DNA of 64,000 bases from Paroedura picta (Eukaryota > Chordata > Lepidosauria > Squamata > Gekkonidae): positions 23,980,501 through 24,044,500 of the forward strand of contig NC_135380.1 in the NCBI RefSeq assembly GCF_049243985.1. The letters run 5' to 3'. The notes beneath the pieces were generated by a model that saw only the letters and a program-made list of their open reading frames with translations, searched no databases and was not told the origin of the DNA. The position numbers and the translations under genes are program-made. Shown here one piece after another: positions 45,702-57,500 of this stretch. Positions within the stretch are counted from its first letter, which is position 1, and each line of letters opens with the position of its first letter.

Positions 45702-48355
45702 TGCTACCCTTGGCTGACTGGAGGGAGAGGGCTTAGACTTTCTTCCAGTCCGTGCCCCCCACCCCCAGAGCCTAGCTGCACACTTTGGCTTGGGAATGGA
45801 TTCCCTTGCAGAGCCACTTACTGGTGCTTCTTTTCCCAGGTGGCTCCCTCACTTCCAACTATGGAAAGAACTGTCTTTCTTGGGGTCACCCAAGCAGGGG
45901 GTTTTCCTTAGGCATTGACCTCCAGAACAACCCTTTGTTCTTGGGTGGAGTTTTTCGTTTGTTTTCTAGTCCCCTGCATTGTTACGTAAAGTGAGTGGCT
46001 GACTGACCAGCGTGACCCAGCAGCTCTGTGCTTTCTCTGTGACTTCAGTGACTGGCACTGCCGTGTGGCCTACATGCTTTGCAGTCCAGTGCACATATTC
46101 CCATTCCGAGAGGAAAAGCACAGTTACTCTAGGATGAGGGCTTCGCCTTGTATGTGACAGAGATGGCACGTGCACAGCATAACTGGGGATGATCCACAAT
46201 TTTGCATTGTGAGGAGATTTTTTCATGCTGGCATAACTACAGAGAGTAGTGAATTCAACAGTCATGCACTGTTTATTATCTACCCAAGGTTCAGCACCTC
46301 TTTTTTTCACAAAAGTAAAATGTTACTTGCATCAATATTTACATATGGGGGGATGGGGGGGGAGAGTGTGCTCTGCATTTAGCACATTTAAAGGTGGGAA
46401 TCTGGTCTCTATGCACTGGTTTGTGGGGAGGTGGCTCCTTTCCATTGATATATGTACTGCCTGGAAGGCACGGTACGCTTGCTGCCGCCCCTGCTTCGTC
46501 CACTCCCACATTCTGCCTCATGCTACTTAACAAAAGCATTTTGCACTTTATTTGCTGTTCATGCAGCCCACCCTCCTTCCCTTCCCAGGTACTTAGAGAG
46601 AGTCAAAACTTGGCAGAACCAGCTCCAAGGTACTGCCACTTTTGAGATCCTCTTGGATAGGTTTGCAGGCACTGGACTCGATTGGGGGTAAAGGAATAGG
46701 GCTTGGCCCACAGGTGTGCTGTCCCACCTGGAGCACACTGGATTAGCACTGTTGCAACACACAGCCTATGGTAAATAGGCTTAGGACATGTTTTTTGTTT
46801 TGTTTTGTTTTTTTTAACACTGGGTTTAAAGATTCAGTGACCAGTACTGAAATGTGCTTAGTGATCATCTCATGTTTTGTGGATTGAGATTATATGCAAT
46901 TATCCAGCCCAGGGCATGATTTGAATCTGTTTTTACTTAAAACCTTTTCTATCTACCTGTGGTCCTTAGCACCTGTAATCCCACAATTACTTCTTCCAAA
47001 TGAGGTTATATCAGGGAGGGTCCTGGTCGTTAGCAGGATGTAATAGAAGAGCCTCTGAAATTGAAGAGAAAAATGATTGACTTGCCTTTTGTTTGTGCAT
47101 ATTATGGTACATTGAGCTAATATTATTTGGAATAAGACAGTAATTGCCCTTATTCACTGTAGCCATCTGTTAACTGAGGCATGGCTTGTGTATGAAACAA
47201 ATATGTCAAAGTTGAGGTTCTTTATTTTTTTAAAGTAATGCCCTATGAAATAAGAGGAAAGATTTAAATGGTTTCATGCTTTTGGTATGGGGTGTGCTCT
47301 TATTTTACCCGAGATGAGGTTCATATACATGTCTATACCTGATTAATGGTACACCTGTATACTAACAGTGAACCAATATCCAGCAAGCAGTACTGTGTCC
47401 CTCCTGAATTTGTATCTTGGTTTGGTTTACTAGCTTCTCACTGTCCTTCCCATGTTTGTTCCAATTCCTGCAGAGGAAATTATGCACAGCGTAGGTTGGC
47501 ATCAATATGTTCAGGCTACAGATATGAAATGTTAGATGCCCATCTGTGGAGGAAGGCATGACATGTAAGTGGCTTCATTGGGAGAGGTCTAACGGTCTAA
47601 TAATATTCTAGAGTGACACTTGACCCTCTTGTGTTATCTGAAAGATGTAGAGGAAAATGACTGTGCATTAGAGTTTCAAAACAATTCAGTGTGAAAGAAA
47701 ATGTCAGAAGAGCAGTTGTTCTTTCCAGAAGGGCTTTCATTGCACTCTAGTCTAACGGATCAACCTACTTGGGTACGTACCCAAAAAGAGTACCCCCATG
47801 GTTCAGCCTCTAATTTTGTGTCCTATTCTTGCAACTTGTTCACCTTCGGCTCCAGGAAATGACCTATCAAGAATTCACAAAGTGGACTTCAGAGCACCTT
47901 CGGGTGTGGTGCAAGTGGAGGTTATCCCTTCTCCTCTCCCTTCAGTGTGCTGCATATGAGAGAAGAATTTGACTGTAAATAGTGTGCATAATTTTACTGT
48001 CTCCACTTAAACTCTAATCTTTGGATCTTGGAAAGATTGATTGAAGCCTGGGGATGTTTTTGTTGATTGCTTTCTTTCAGTAGTTTCCTTCACTGGCTCT
48101 GGGAAGGGAAAGCAACACTGGCAGCACCTCCCTGTGCCAAAAGGAGCTGGATTTGTTTCTGGGATGGAAACTGTTTCACTCAGCTGTTTTTCGTAGATGG
48201 GACTTGACCAAAATTGATTTTCATGTAATCTGTGTACTTGGTTACTGTGATCACTTTTACACCTTGAACATCATTAATGAGGCACTGTTGATTAAATCTG
48301 TGTCTAAAGTCTTGAATTCCTTTTTCTACCGAAAATAAAACAAGGATGTAAATAG
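45702..48355 (+). other. TMEM127: TMEM127 3' UTR
   Basis: A non-coding stretch of about 2.6 kb follows the TAA at 45699-45701. It is free of recognised interspersed repeats and contains short T and G runs (for example near 46350 and 46795). The first canonical AATAAA I trust is at 48334-48339. A long repeat-poor 3' UTR fits this gene, but an earlier alternative poly(A) site cannot be excluded. Confidence 0.55.
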
Positions 48356-48359
48356 TCTA

Positions 48360-49900
48360 TCTTGGGGTATTATGACTTTGGTGAGTGGTTCAGTGGTGGG
48401 GGAACAGAAATAAGAATCCCGTACAAACTCCCTTTTACAGTATATTCACAAAATATTCACAAAATGGTTTGCGTGTGGCCCATGAGTTAAGTAACCAAAT
48501 ATACACAAAAGAAGTTTTGCTTATATGTTATGAAGCAACCGTCTTTCAAGACTTCAGCATGCTACTTGAGAAGTGCAAACTTGAACTTAATCTTTACCAA
48601 CCTGCCTTGAATCTTTATGCACCTGAGATCACACAGCAAAGAATAAGGATTTCTAATATATCTGAAAGATTCAAATGGGTTGCCATGTTGGTTTGAAGTA
48701 GCACAACAAAATCAGTCCAGTAGCACTTTTAAGACCAACAAAGATTTATTCAGGGCGTGAGCTTTCGAGTGCAAGCACTCTTCGTCAGACTATGATCAGA
48801 CTATGATCTTACGTGACAGGGAATATATAGCAAAAATCAATTCTGTTACATCAGTAGACTGTGTCACAACCAAATATAAAGGAAAGGTGTATCTGAAAGT
48901 TTTGCATTGTTTACTTGGGAAAGAAAGCTCAGGTAGTACTTCTGTCTTACAGCAGGGAATGTGGGCAGAAACAGTCTTGATGCATGAGGGGGGAAGGTGG
49001 TTTAAAAATGTTAGAAGTGAAGTCATTGGGAGAAGAAGGAAGTGTGGGGATCAGTTTTTTTTTTTTAATCCGATACTGAAAAATTAGAGCTGCAGAGATG
49101 ACATGAGCTATTGCTGTAAATTATTTTGATTTGCATTTTGTGTTGTCTTAAGTTCCTATGCTGAGGTTTAAATAGGCATTGATATACTTCTCAAAACCCT
49201 ATCCACTTAATTTGTTATCAGCTTGGGAGATGTAACAATATATATATTTTATGGTAACATCCACGCTTGAGAAAATGGGGGTAGGAGGGGAAAGAATAGC
49301 ATAAGGGCCTCTTTGTTCCATTTCTTCCCCTATGTGCTTAGGGTTGTCACCAGTTTTCTTCTAGATGCAGCTTTCTCCTGGCTGAATTATGCTTGCACAC
49401 CTCATTTCCACTGCTAAAGAAGACAACAACTTCAAGATATTTTTAAAGTAACATTTTATCTTGTTGATTGCTTTTGATAAGGAGTGTATGGGTTTACATT
49501 TCCAAGAATATGGAACAGGACACTATTAAAGATAACTTTAATAATAAGAGTTGTTCTTAATTTTCTGCCGGCTTTTAAAAGCTACATTTTGGAACGTATA
49601 TATACATAAACATGGGGTATAATATAAAAATAAATAGCAATTGAGGAAAAATGTTTAAAAGAGCAAGTTCAGAAACCTGCAGTACTGTGAAAAAATGCAA
49701 ATGTTAAAGATACACTGATGCTGCCCACAGCCCATTGGCCTTTTTGTGCCCAGTGAAACAAATGATCTCTGGTTGGCTCAGAACGGTGCAATTTTGGCTT
49801 TACTACCTCCCCTCCCTGGTTCAGCAACAGGGCACAACGCCTATTTTGCATTGTTTCGTCCCATCCTGGAAGAGCAAGGGATACTTGCACGCGTCAAGGG
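48360..49900. other. Intergenic DNA between TMEM127 and the STARD7 promoter
   Basis: This AT-rich spacer holds a short dispersed repeat at 48677-48789 (minus strand) and an AT dinucleotide run near 49240. No reading frame resembles a known protein. Confidence 0.5.
48677..48789 (-). repeat. Dispersed repeat with a conserved hairpin, second copy
   Basis: On the minus strand this reads CTGACGAAGAGTGCTTGCAC through GTGCTACTGGACTGATTTTG, and continues TTGTGCTACTTCAAACCAAC. It is longer at its 3' end than the copy at 24433-24522. It lies in intergenic DNA after TMEM127. Confidence 0.65.
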
Positions 49901-50760
49901 CCTACCGCTACCTTTTCTTGCGGAGGAACAAACACGACACCGAAACTCTGCTCCCGGCACCGAAACGGAGGCGGCACGCACACAAACGCTGGGGGGAGCT
50001 CCGTCCCGGCGTCTCCATTCAGGCTCTACACAGGCCAGCCGCGGCAGGGTCCTGCCGTCTCCAAGGCGCCCTTCAATGGGTCACAAGGCAGAGAAGAGAG
50101 TTGGTGGGCGTGCACGAAGCAGCGAAGACCCCGGAACAACTAAACATGATAGGAAAGAGGCGGGAAAGAAGGCTGATGGACGTGCCGTTCCGCCAACAGA
50201 ACAGCGAGGATGGCAACCGGGCGCCCAATGGCAGGCGCTACCGGAGGGTCAGTGGGTGGGGCTGGCGGGAGGAGCGTGGTTCGCGGGACGGAGGGCAGTC
50301 AGCCGCGGGCTTCATGTGGGCTTGGGCGCGAGGCGGCCGGAGGGGGGAGAGATTCAGGGCTGGCGGCGCTCCTCCCGGCTTTCCACCTCAGGCAAGGCCG
50401 CCGCCCGGGCCCAAATCCCTGGTAAGGAGCTGCGCGGCGGCCCTTGGGGCCACGAGGCTTGGGGGCTCTTTGGAGGCCGCGCTGGCTGAGGAGAAGCAGC
50501 GAAGGGGAAGGCTTGCCCTGTTGGGCTCGGCCGGCTCGCTCCGGGCAGCGGTGCAGGGCCTCCTGTGGGCCTTCTTGCGGGCGATCCCCAACCGGCCTTT
50601 GTCCTCCCCCCAAGGGTGCCATGTTGCAATTAGAGCGATTGCCTCCGAATTCGTTGTGCCCTCAGCTTTCGCGGACGGGAGGCTCCCTCCTCGTTCCGAA
50701 ATGCATGAAGGGATTCGCTTGGCGTGGTCGTTTTCGCTTCTAGGGATGCTTGCAAGATGA
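49900..50760 (+). promoter_or_regulatory. STARD7: CpG island, probable STARD7 promoter and noncoding first exon
   Basis: GC content and CpG density are high between about 49.9 and 50.7 kb. A strong donor (CCCTG then GTAAGG) begins at 50422, which would end a first exon in the island. The first STARD7 coding exon begins after a CTTGACTAG acceptor at 54502, so a leader exon here spliced to 54503 is the simplest reading. An E-box CACGTG lies at about 50803. The 341- and 247-codon open frames in this island overlap in different frames, resemble no known protein and are treated as spurious. Confidence 0.6.
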
Positions 50761-52109
50761 AGGAAATGAGTAAATGGGGGAACGGGAGGAGGACACCCGT
50801 GCCACGTGATAGGAGGAAGCTTCCTTGTTTGGGTTTCAGCAGGGGGCCTGTTAATATGTAGTATTGATAATGCTTGGCAGTTGTGTGACAATGTAAAAAT
50901 GCGCCAAGTACTTTGTTTTGGTATCTTGTTATAATCCAATGATTTTGCCAGGTGATTTGATATTATCATAACTCATGTTGTGGTTGCCTTGAATGAGTGG
51001 GTGGTTGTTCTGGATTAGCTCAATGTGTAGATGTTATCGGATTTGGCTCTTAGGTTGGCTGTTGCTGATCTCTAATACCAGCAGTGCAGTGTGTATTGAA
51101 AGCTAATTTTTGTAAGTGTCCTGTTCTGTCTTATGGTGTATAAATGGCCCTAATTCTAGTCTAATTGGTGTATGGAAGGCCCAGAAACAATGCAATACAC
51201 TGAAAATTTTGCCCTTCCCCAGCCATTCCTTTGGCCCCCGAGATTTTTGTGGGCATTGTTCTCATTTTCAGATTTTGATCCTTTGCGGCTGTGTCTGCTC
51301 CATTTTAAAAATCAAATTTGATTTTTTCCCTAATGCCAACTTTTCTATAACGCAGAATCCTGATGCACAAACAGGCAATGAATATGGGCTTGGATAGTAC
51401 AAGTTGGATGCTTCACTTGTGACCTAGGAAGGGAACAGTAGTCTCTTATCATAGTTCAAGGATTTGAATAGCTAGAATTAAATGTAGCTAAACTAGTACT
51501 GTGTCTTATGATTTCTGTCACTTAAGTAAGAGTATTTCAAGTGTTCAAACTCAAAATGAATGTTTAGACCTTAGAACAGCTTTGTCTCTTACTGTAGGCA
51601 TGGCAGGGAGATGGAAGCTTTGGCATTTGGTGTTCTGAACTGTGGACTTCCCCAACTCAAACACCTTAAAGGCTTGGCTATACTGGGTCACGTGTCACAA
51701 TGCCCATGTTCTAAAGGCCAATGTAACATGATTAGCTAGAGATTTCATTTGTTTCCTCACTTCCACATTTGAAATTAGTTGCAAATCTTATGTCTCTAAT
51801 GATAAGAAATTTGGATTTGGACCCTGAGGTTCGATGCCCCTCTGCCATAGGTTAATTTTAGGGCCTAGGGCAAATTATTTTCAGCATTAGTTTTGTGTGA
51901 CATTGGAATAATAGAATCATGGAAGGGTGAAAAAGTATTGCAGAAATAATTGAGACAGTAATTGGAACTTTTTTGTACAGTCTAAGTACAAGTACAACAG
52001 GAAGGCTAAAGGATTTCCTAGCTCAGAGGCTTACAAGCAGGGCTGTCAACAACTGTCCCTTGAAGGAATGTTGACAACTAACATCTAGGCAATTGTAGCA
52101 AGAAGACCA

Positions 52110-53060
52110 AATATTATGGGACGCCAGAGTGAGTTAAGCCATGACACCCAGCTCTTCCTCCTGATGAATGACCGCCCTGATTCTCCCCCAGAAGCATTAG
52201 CCAGCTGCTTGGAAGCAGTGATGAAATGGCTCAAGCAGAGTTGTCTAAAGCTTAGTCCTTCAGAGATGGAGGCCCTGTGGCTAAGTAGGAAGGAACCATT
52301 TGATAAAGCGCATCTGCCCACCCTGGATGGTGTGCAGCTATCAGTGGCTCACACCGCCAGGAACCTGGGAGTGATCCTGGACACTTCCCTCTCATTGGAA
52401 GCTCAGGTCATGAGAGTAGTGTAGCTGGCATTCTACCACCTTTGCCAAGCCAAACTACTAGCACCCTACTTGGCCCCAGAACACCTAGCCACAGTGATTC
52501 ATGTGATGGTCACCTCTAGACTGGCCTTCTGCAACTCACTCTACACAGGCCTGCCTTTAACCTTGATCCGGAAACTACAGCTGGTCCAAGATGCAGTGGC
52601 CAGGCTCCTCACAGCAACACCATGGAGGTTCCCACCTCTGGCCAATTCTCCATCAACTGCAGTGGCTACCTGTCAAATTCCAGATCAGGTTAAAGGTTCT
52701 GGTAATCACCTTCAAGGCCATATGCGGTCAGGGCCCAGTGTATCTGAGGAACCAACTTTCTGCCTATGCCCTTCAAAGCTATGCGCTCTGCTACCTCCAA
52801 CTGGCTAATGATTCCTGGCCCAAAAGAATCCTGCTTGACCTCAGCCAGGGCCCCACCTGGTGAAATGACATCAGGGCCCTAACAGAACTAAAGTAGTTCC
52901 ACAGTGCTTGCAAAAGGGAGCTCTTCCACCAGGCATCTGGTTGAGGTCAACCAGAACCAGCAACACCTGCTGGGTCCCTGAACCTCCCTCCCAGGAATCC
53001 ATGTACCTAATGCCTCAGACTAATAGGTTTACTCTCATTTGGACATAAGCAACAGCTGTC
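52110..53060 (+). mobile_element. L2-type LINE ORF2 fragment
   Basis: The translation shows non-LTR reverse-transcriptase text typical of L2: HDTQLFLLMNDRP, LKLSPSEMEALWLSRKEP, ARNLGVILDTSLSLEAQVM, TSRLAFCNSLYTGLPLTLIR and KLQLVQDAVARLLTATPWR. A stop near 52424 and a later frameshift break the frame. It has lost its 5' part and lies in the inferred first STARD7 intron. Confidence 0.82.
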
Positions 53061-54139
53061 CCTCTGGAGCTTAGCAATAGTAGTGCTGGGAAAAGATTAT
53101 TTCCCTGTTAGTTGAGATTCTTGCAGAATGTCTGAAGGAACCTTGAAGAGAACCTTCCTGGCCAGCTGCTGCACAACTAAGAGTGTTGCGTCAGGGTCAT
53201 TTTGGGCTGCTGGTCACACAGTTTGGAAGCCTGAGTTCAAAGACTGAAAGCCGATCCTGGCAGATTACCTGCCAGATTTAATCAAGATGGAAGGTGGAGA
53301 AGTATCACCTTTATTTTTGGATCCTGCTGCCCTGATTAGGAAGAATGAGAAATTGGGAGGAGAAAGCAATGTCCTGAATATAATTTCTGACAGAGAAGGC
53401 AGTGAATAATGTGCCTTTCAGTTGGAATTCCATGTTATGTGACACAGCCTCTTCTGTCTCCAAGCTACATCAATGCTTCATGCTGCTTTTAAGAAGATAT
53501 TGGCTTTTGGACCATTTAAACATGCTGAATCTTTTTTTTTCCAGGCTAAATATGGACATCCCTTCCTCCTCCTCCTCCTTTCTTTTGTGTAGTCAGTATG
53601 TGTTTTGCAGTGCTGTGCTGGTTTTTCTAGTCGCATCTGCTCCCTTTCAGAATGAGTGTGGGGTCCTGAAATTAACATTCCTCTCTTGGCTTTTGGTTTA
53701 TAGTATAAATATTATGTTGCAGCACAATAGACGCTCAGACATGACTTCAAGTACACTGCAGAGTTTAGGACAATATGGCCTAGATTTCACTGCACCCCAT
53801 ACTTATCTGCCACTGTTTTGAGTCCGCATGGGTCCTGTAATTAGTCTGATTATCTTTTACAAACTAGAAGTCAATTTCAAAGCAAGAAATGTAAAAGGGT
53901 AGCATGGAGTCTTCTCATGGATATGGCTGCATGCCATCTGTGAAGTAGGCTTGTCTCATCTCATTGGCTAAGGCAGCCAGGCAACATTTGATTTTATAAA
54001 TCTTGTATCAGAACAGTAATGGCAAGGTTAAAAAGCGTTTTGGTCAAAACTTTGATGTAGGGCACTTAGCAGAGGTTGACTTTTAGTGTTGCACTCCTAG
54101 GCTTGGCTACTGGTTGTTGCTCTCATAAGCCTAGAGTAA

Positions 54140-54375
54140 GAAGAAGAGCTGGTTTTTGTACCCTGCTTTTCACTACCTGAAGGAGTCTCAGAGCAGCTTA
54201 CAATCACCTTCCCTTCCTCTCCCCACAACAGACACCCTGTGAGGTACGTGAGACTGAGAGCTCAGAGATAACTGTGACTGGCAAAGGTAGCCCTTTGGGG
54301 GAATGGGGAATCAAAGCTGGTTCTCCAGATTAGAGGCTGCCGCTCTTAACCAATCTACCCAGCTGGCTTTCAAGT
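54140..54375 (-). mobile_element. tRNA-derived CORE/MIR-like SINE
   Basis: The plus strand reads GAAGAAGAGCTGGTTTTTGT, then CTCAGAGCAGCTTACAATCACC, ending in a tRNA-like part (GATTAGAGGCTGCCGCTCTTAACC). It is a minus-strand member of the same SINE family, about 130 bases upstream of the first STARD7 coding exon. Confidence 0.72.
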
Positions 54376-54533
54376 TTAGCAGCACAGTGTAGCTCAAAGT
54401 AGCTTATGATAAAATCATAACCATATTCTTAAAACCTTAAAATTGAATGTAGCTAGAGTTTTCTGTGACTAATTTCATTCTGATCTCTCCTCCCTTGACT
54501 AGGAATCTGGCTCCTCAGTGAAGTTGAGCAGGC

Positions 54534-57500
54534 ATGTTCCACCCAATCCAGTGGAGGCCTCCCTCCAGCATCTATTCCTGTTACACCAACACAGCCCGCT
54601 TCTTCGGCTGCAAGAGGAAACTGGGTTTCTGGCAGAATGAGGAGTCCTTGAAGGGCAGCTTCCAGTGGTTGTTTGCTTGGCTACTGAAAAGCGCAGCGAA
54701 ATGTCCCAGGCAGGAAAGCCTCCTTTCCTTGCTGGCCAACCAGTGCAGCTATGTAACCAGCCAAAGAGTTCGGCGTGCCCAGCAGATTGGACAGTTGTAC
54801 AGCAACATCTACTCTGAGAGGACACGTAGGAGCCTCTTCAGCTCCTTGTGGCGCAGGTTTCAAGGACATTATGGCAGTGCTGGTAAGCTGATGGCTGCCC
54901 TCACCGGTGTGTTCTTGTGGGAAGAGGAACGAATCAAAGAAGAAGAACTGAAAAGGTAGGTCCTTCTGGTAGTGCTGAGTAGGCTGTGGTATAGCAGTGG
55001 CTAAAGAAGGGGGAGGATCACCTGTTCCACTTAATATTTCTGGTAAGGCATTGGAGGAGGGGCTGGTCTCATGGCTTAAGTGCCACTCAGTGCTTAACAC
55101 CTACTCAGGGTTGCTGTCCCGCCCCTGAGTGCCTCGTCCAGCTGGCTTGCCTGTCTGTCCAATGGCCAGCCAATCACCTTCTGTCTACCACCTCTGACTA
55201 CCTCCTCCTTCCACTTCCCTCAGAGGCTGTAGATCCCTGTTGTGTGAGAGCTGCCCCTGCCCGGTGAGTTCCCTGCCTAGGGGCTCCAGCCTGCAGCCTT
55301 TCAAGGGTTTTTTTTTTGGGGGGGGGAAGAAGCCATCTGCAGAGTTCTTCCACCCCCACCTCCCATGCTGGACTAGAGGCTGTCTCTTCTGTCATACCAA
55401 GTTACAATTTCTGAGACTTGTGGAGGACACCTTGTTAATATCGCTATAATTTCAAAAAAATAGTGCACAAAGCTATTCCCTGTGTCTTTCCCTCCCCTGT
55501 AATGGATAACCTATAGGACTGCTGTGGCTCTTCTCTGTTAATGAACTCCCTCCTATTGCAATCTCTTTGAAGGTTATGCCTGATCACCAGCTGGGAACAC
55601 GAGACAGCCTACCTTTTTGTGGAGCTGGCCTCGGGAGCTTGAGCTTTTGATGGGAAGAGGGGTGTGTATTCCAGTCTTACTCCAGTTACCTGTCAGGAGT
55701 TTGGGGAGAGCTCAAATCGAAAAAGCTCTTGCATGTAGCTCTTCAAACGTTGGGTTTAGCTCCAGATGTGTGCATGATCCATGTACTTGTGCTGTGGCCA
55801 CAGTTTCTCAAGTAGCTCCCTGCAATAAGTTCACTTCCTGCTTTTGTTAAAGTGGCTGCCCTTGAATAGGCAAGAGCATGAGGCTTTACTTCTGGGTGTC
55901 TCCTGCAGCTTCTAAAATGCAGTAGTCTTCCTGTATTGCGTGGATATAAGGTGCAAGGCATGTAGCCAATACTTGAGCAATGGGCTGAGGGTGCAATAGT
56001 AGCTTTAGTAGACAATGTTTTGGCTGTTGGCTTGGAAGGTGGTATTATGCAAGAAGCTACTTCGGGGCATTGCAGAGGTGCACAGCCCACTGGAAACTGC
56101 TCCTATTCAAGCCTGATTGAAACACAGAGGACATAAATGTTGTCGGCATGGCCAGTGCTTTAAAGTGGAGTTGGCACAGGAGAGGTTTCTGGCAGGCTAT
56201 ACCTGGTGTGTTGAAACTACAGTTAAGAGCATGATTTGACCCTTTTAAGTGTTTCTAGTTGTACTTGGTTACTTTTTCAAGCCTATCCTGAGAATAGATC
56301 ATCCAAGCTCCCAGGTGAAACTATAGAGAGCTCTCAGTAACAAGGCCTGGTATCTGGCTAGGTGACAACTGGGAGCATGGGTAAGCACAACAAGTACCTG
56401 GTGCATGGTGTAATCTGGTTGCGTTTGAAGCTTCAGGAGCTCTTGGGGAGGAACAAACTCCCTGCAAACCACCATGTGTAAATCCCCATTTCACTGAATC
56501 AAGTGGAGATTGAAGGCATGGATTTAGTGTTCAGCTTCTGTTGCTTTCCAACTTTAGGCAGAACACCTTGCAGATGGGTCATATTGTTGTCCTCCTTTAG
56601 GTCGGGTGGGCTCACTAGTGACTCAGCAAGCCAAGCACAGCCTTTTTGCCTTGTGTGGTAACCTGCTAAGCTTGCCAAATCTCTCTGGAGAAGGAGTAGG
56701 AGAAGAAGAAGAATTGGTTCCTATATGCCGCTTTTCTCTACCCGAAGGAGGCTCAAAGCGGCTTACAGTCGCCTTCCCTTTCCTCTCCCCATAACAGACA
56801 CCCTGTGAGGGAGGTGAGGCTGTGAGAGCCCTGATATTCCTGCTTGGTCAGAACAGTTTTATCAGTGCCGTGGCGAGCCCAAGGTCATCCACATGGGGGA
56901 GTGCAGAATTGAACCCGGCATGCCAGATTAGAAGTCCGCTCTCCTAACCACTACACCAAACTGGCTTTTTGAGCTGGGCCTGCAAAAACAGGAGATGAGG
57001 GCTTTTGTCAAGCCCCTATCAGGCCACTGGTTGGCCAGTGTTTTGTTTGTTTCTGGCTACCTGATTCCAGGTAGTGGTTAGGAGTGCGGACTTCTAATCT
57101 GGCATGCCGGGTTCGATTCTGCGCTCCCCCACATGCAGCCAGCTGGGTGACCTTGGGCTCGCCACGGCACTGATAAAACTGTTCTGACCGGGCAGTGATA
57201 TCAGGGCTCTCTCAGCCTAACCCACCCCAGAGGGTGTCTGTTGTGGGGAGAGGAATGGGAAGGCGACTGTAAGCCGCTTTGAGCCTCCTTCGGGTAGGGA
57301 AAAGCGGCATATAAAAAGCAACTCTTCTTCTTCTTCAAAGAAAGAAGTTGCCCGTAATCCAGTTGGCATTTGCTCAATTTTAATTGTGAGACGATCCGTC
57401 AGGAGCCTCTGGCTTTGAGCAATCGTCCTGCCCTTTGGGATAGAACTGGGTTTTGCTGACTGTTGTATTTGGTGCTTTATTTTTGGAGTTTGTAGCAGGA

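Larger units (their letters stand above)
50422..54502 (+). other. STARD7 first intron (inferred)
   Basis: The interval lies between the CpG-island donor and the first coding exon. It contains an L2-type LINE fragment (about 52110-53060) and a minus-strand CORE-like SINE (54140-54375). Nothing is recognised in 50800-52100 or 53070-54130. Confidence 0.4.

Noticed and set aside
49735-50760. 341- and 247-codon open frames in different frames
   Set aside because: They lie over a CpG island, overlap each other, show arginine/glycine/proline-rich compositional text and no similarity to known proteins. They are artefacts of high GC content at the STARD7 promoter.
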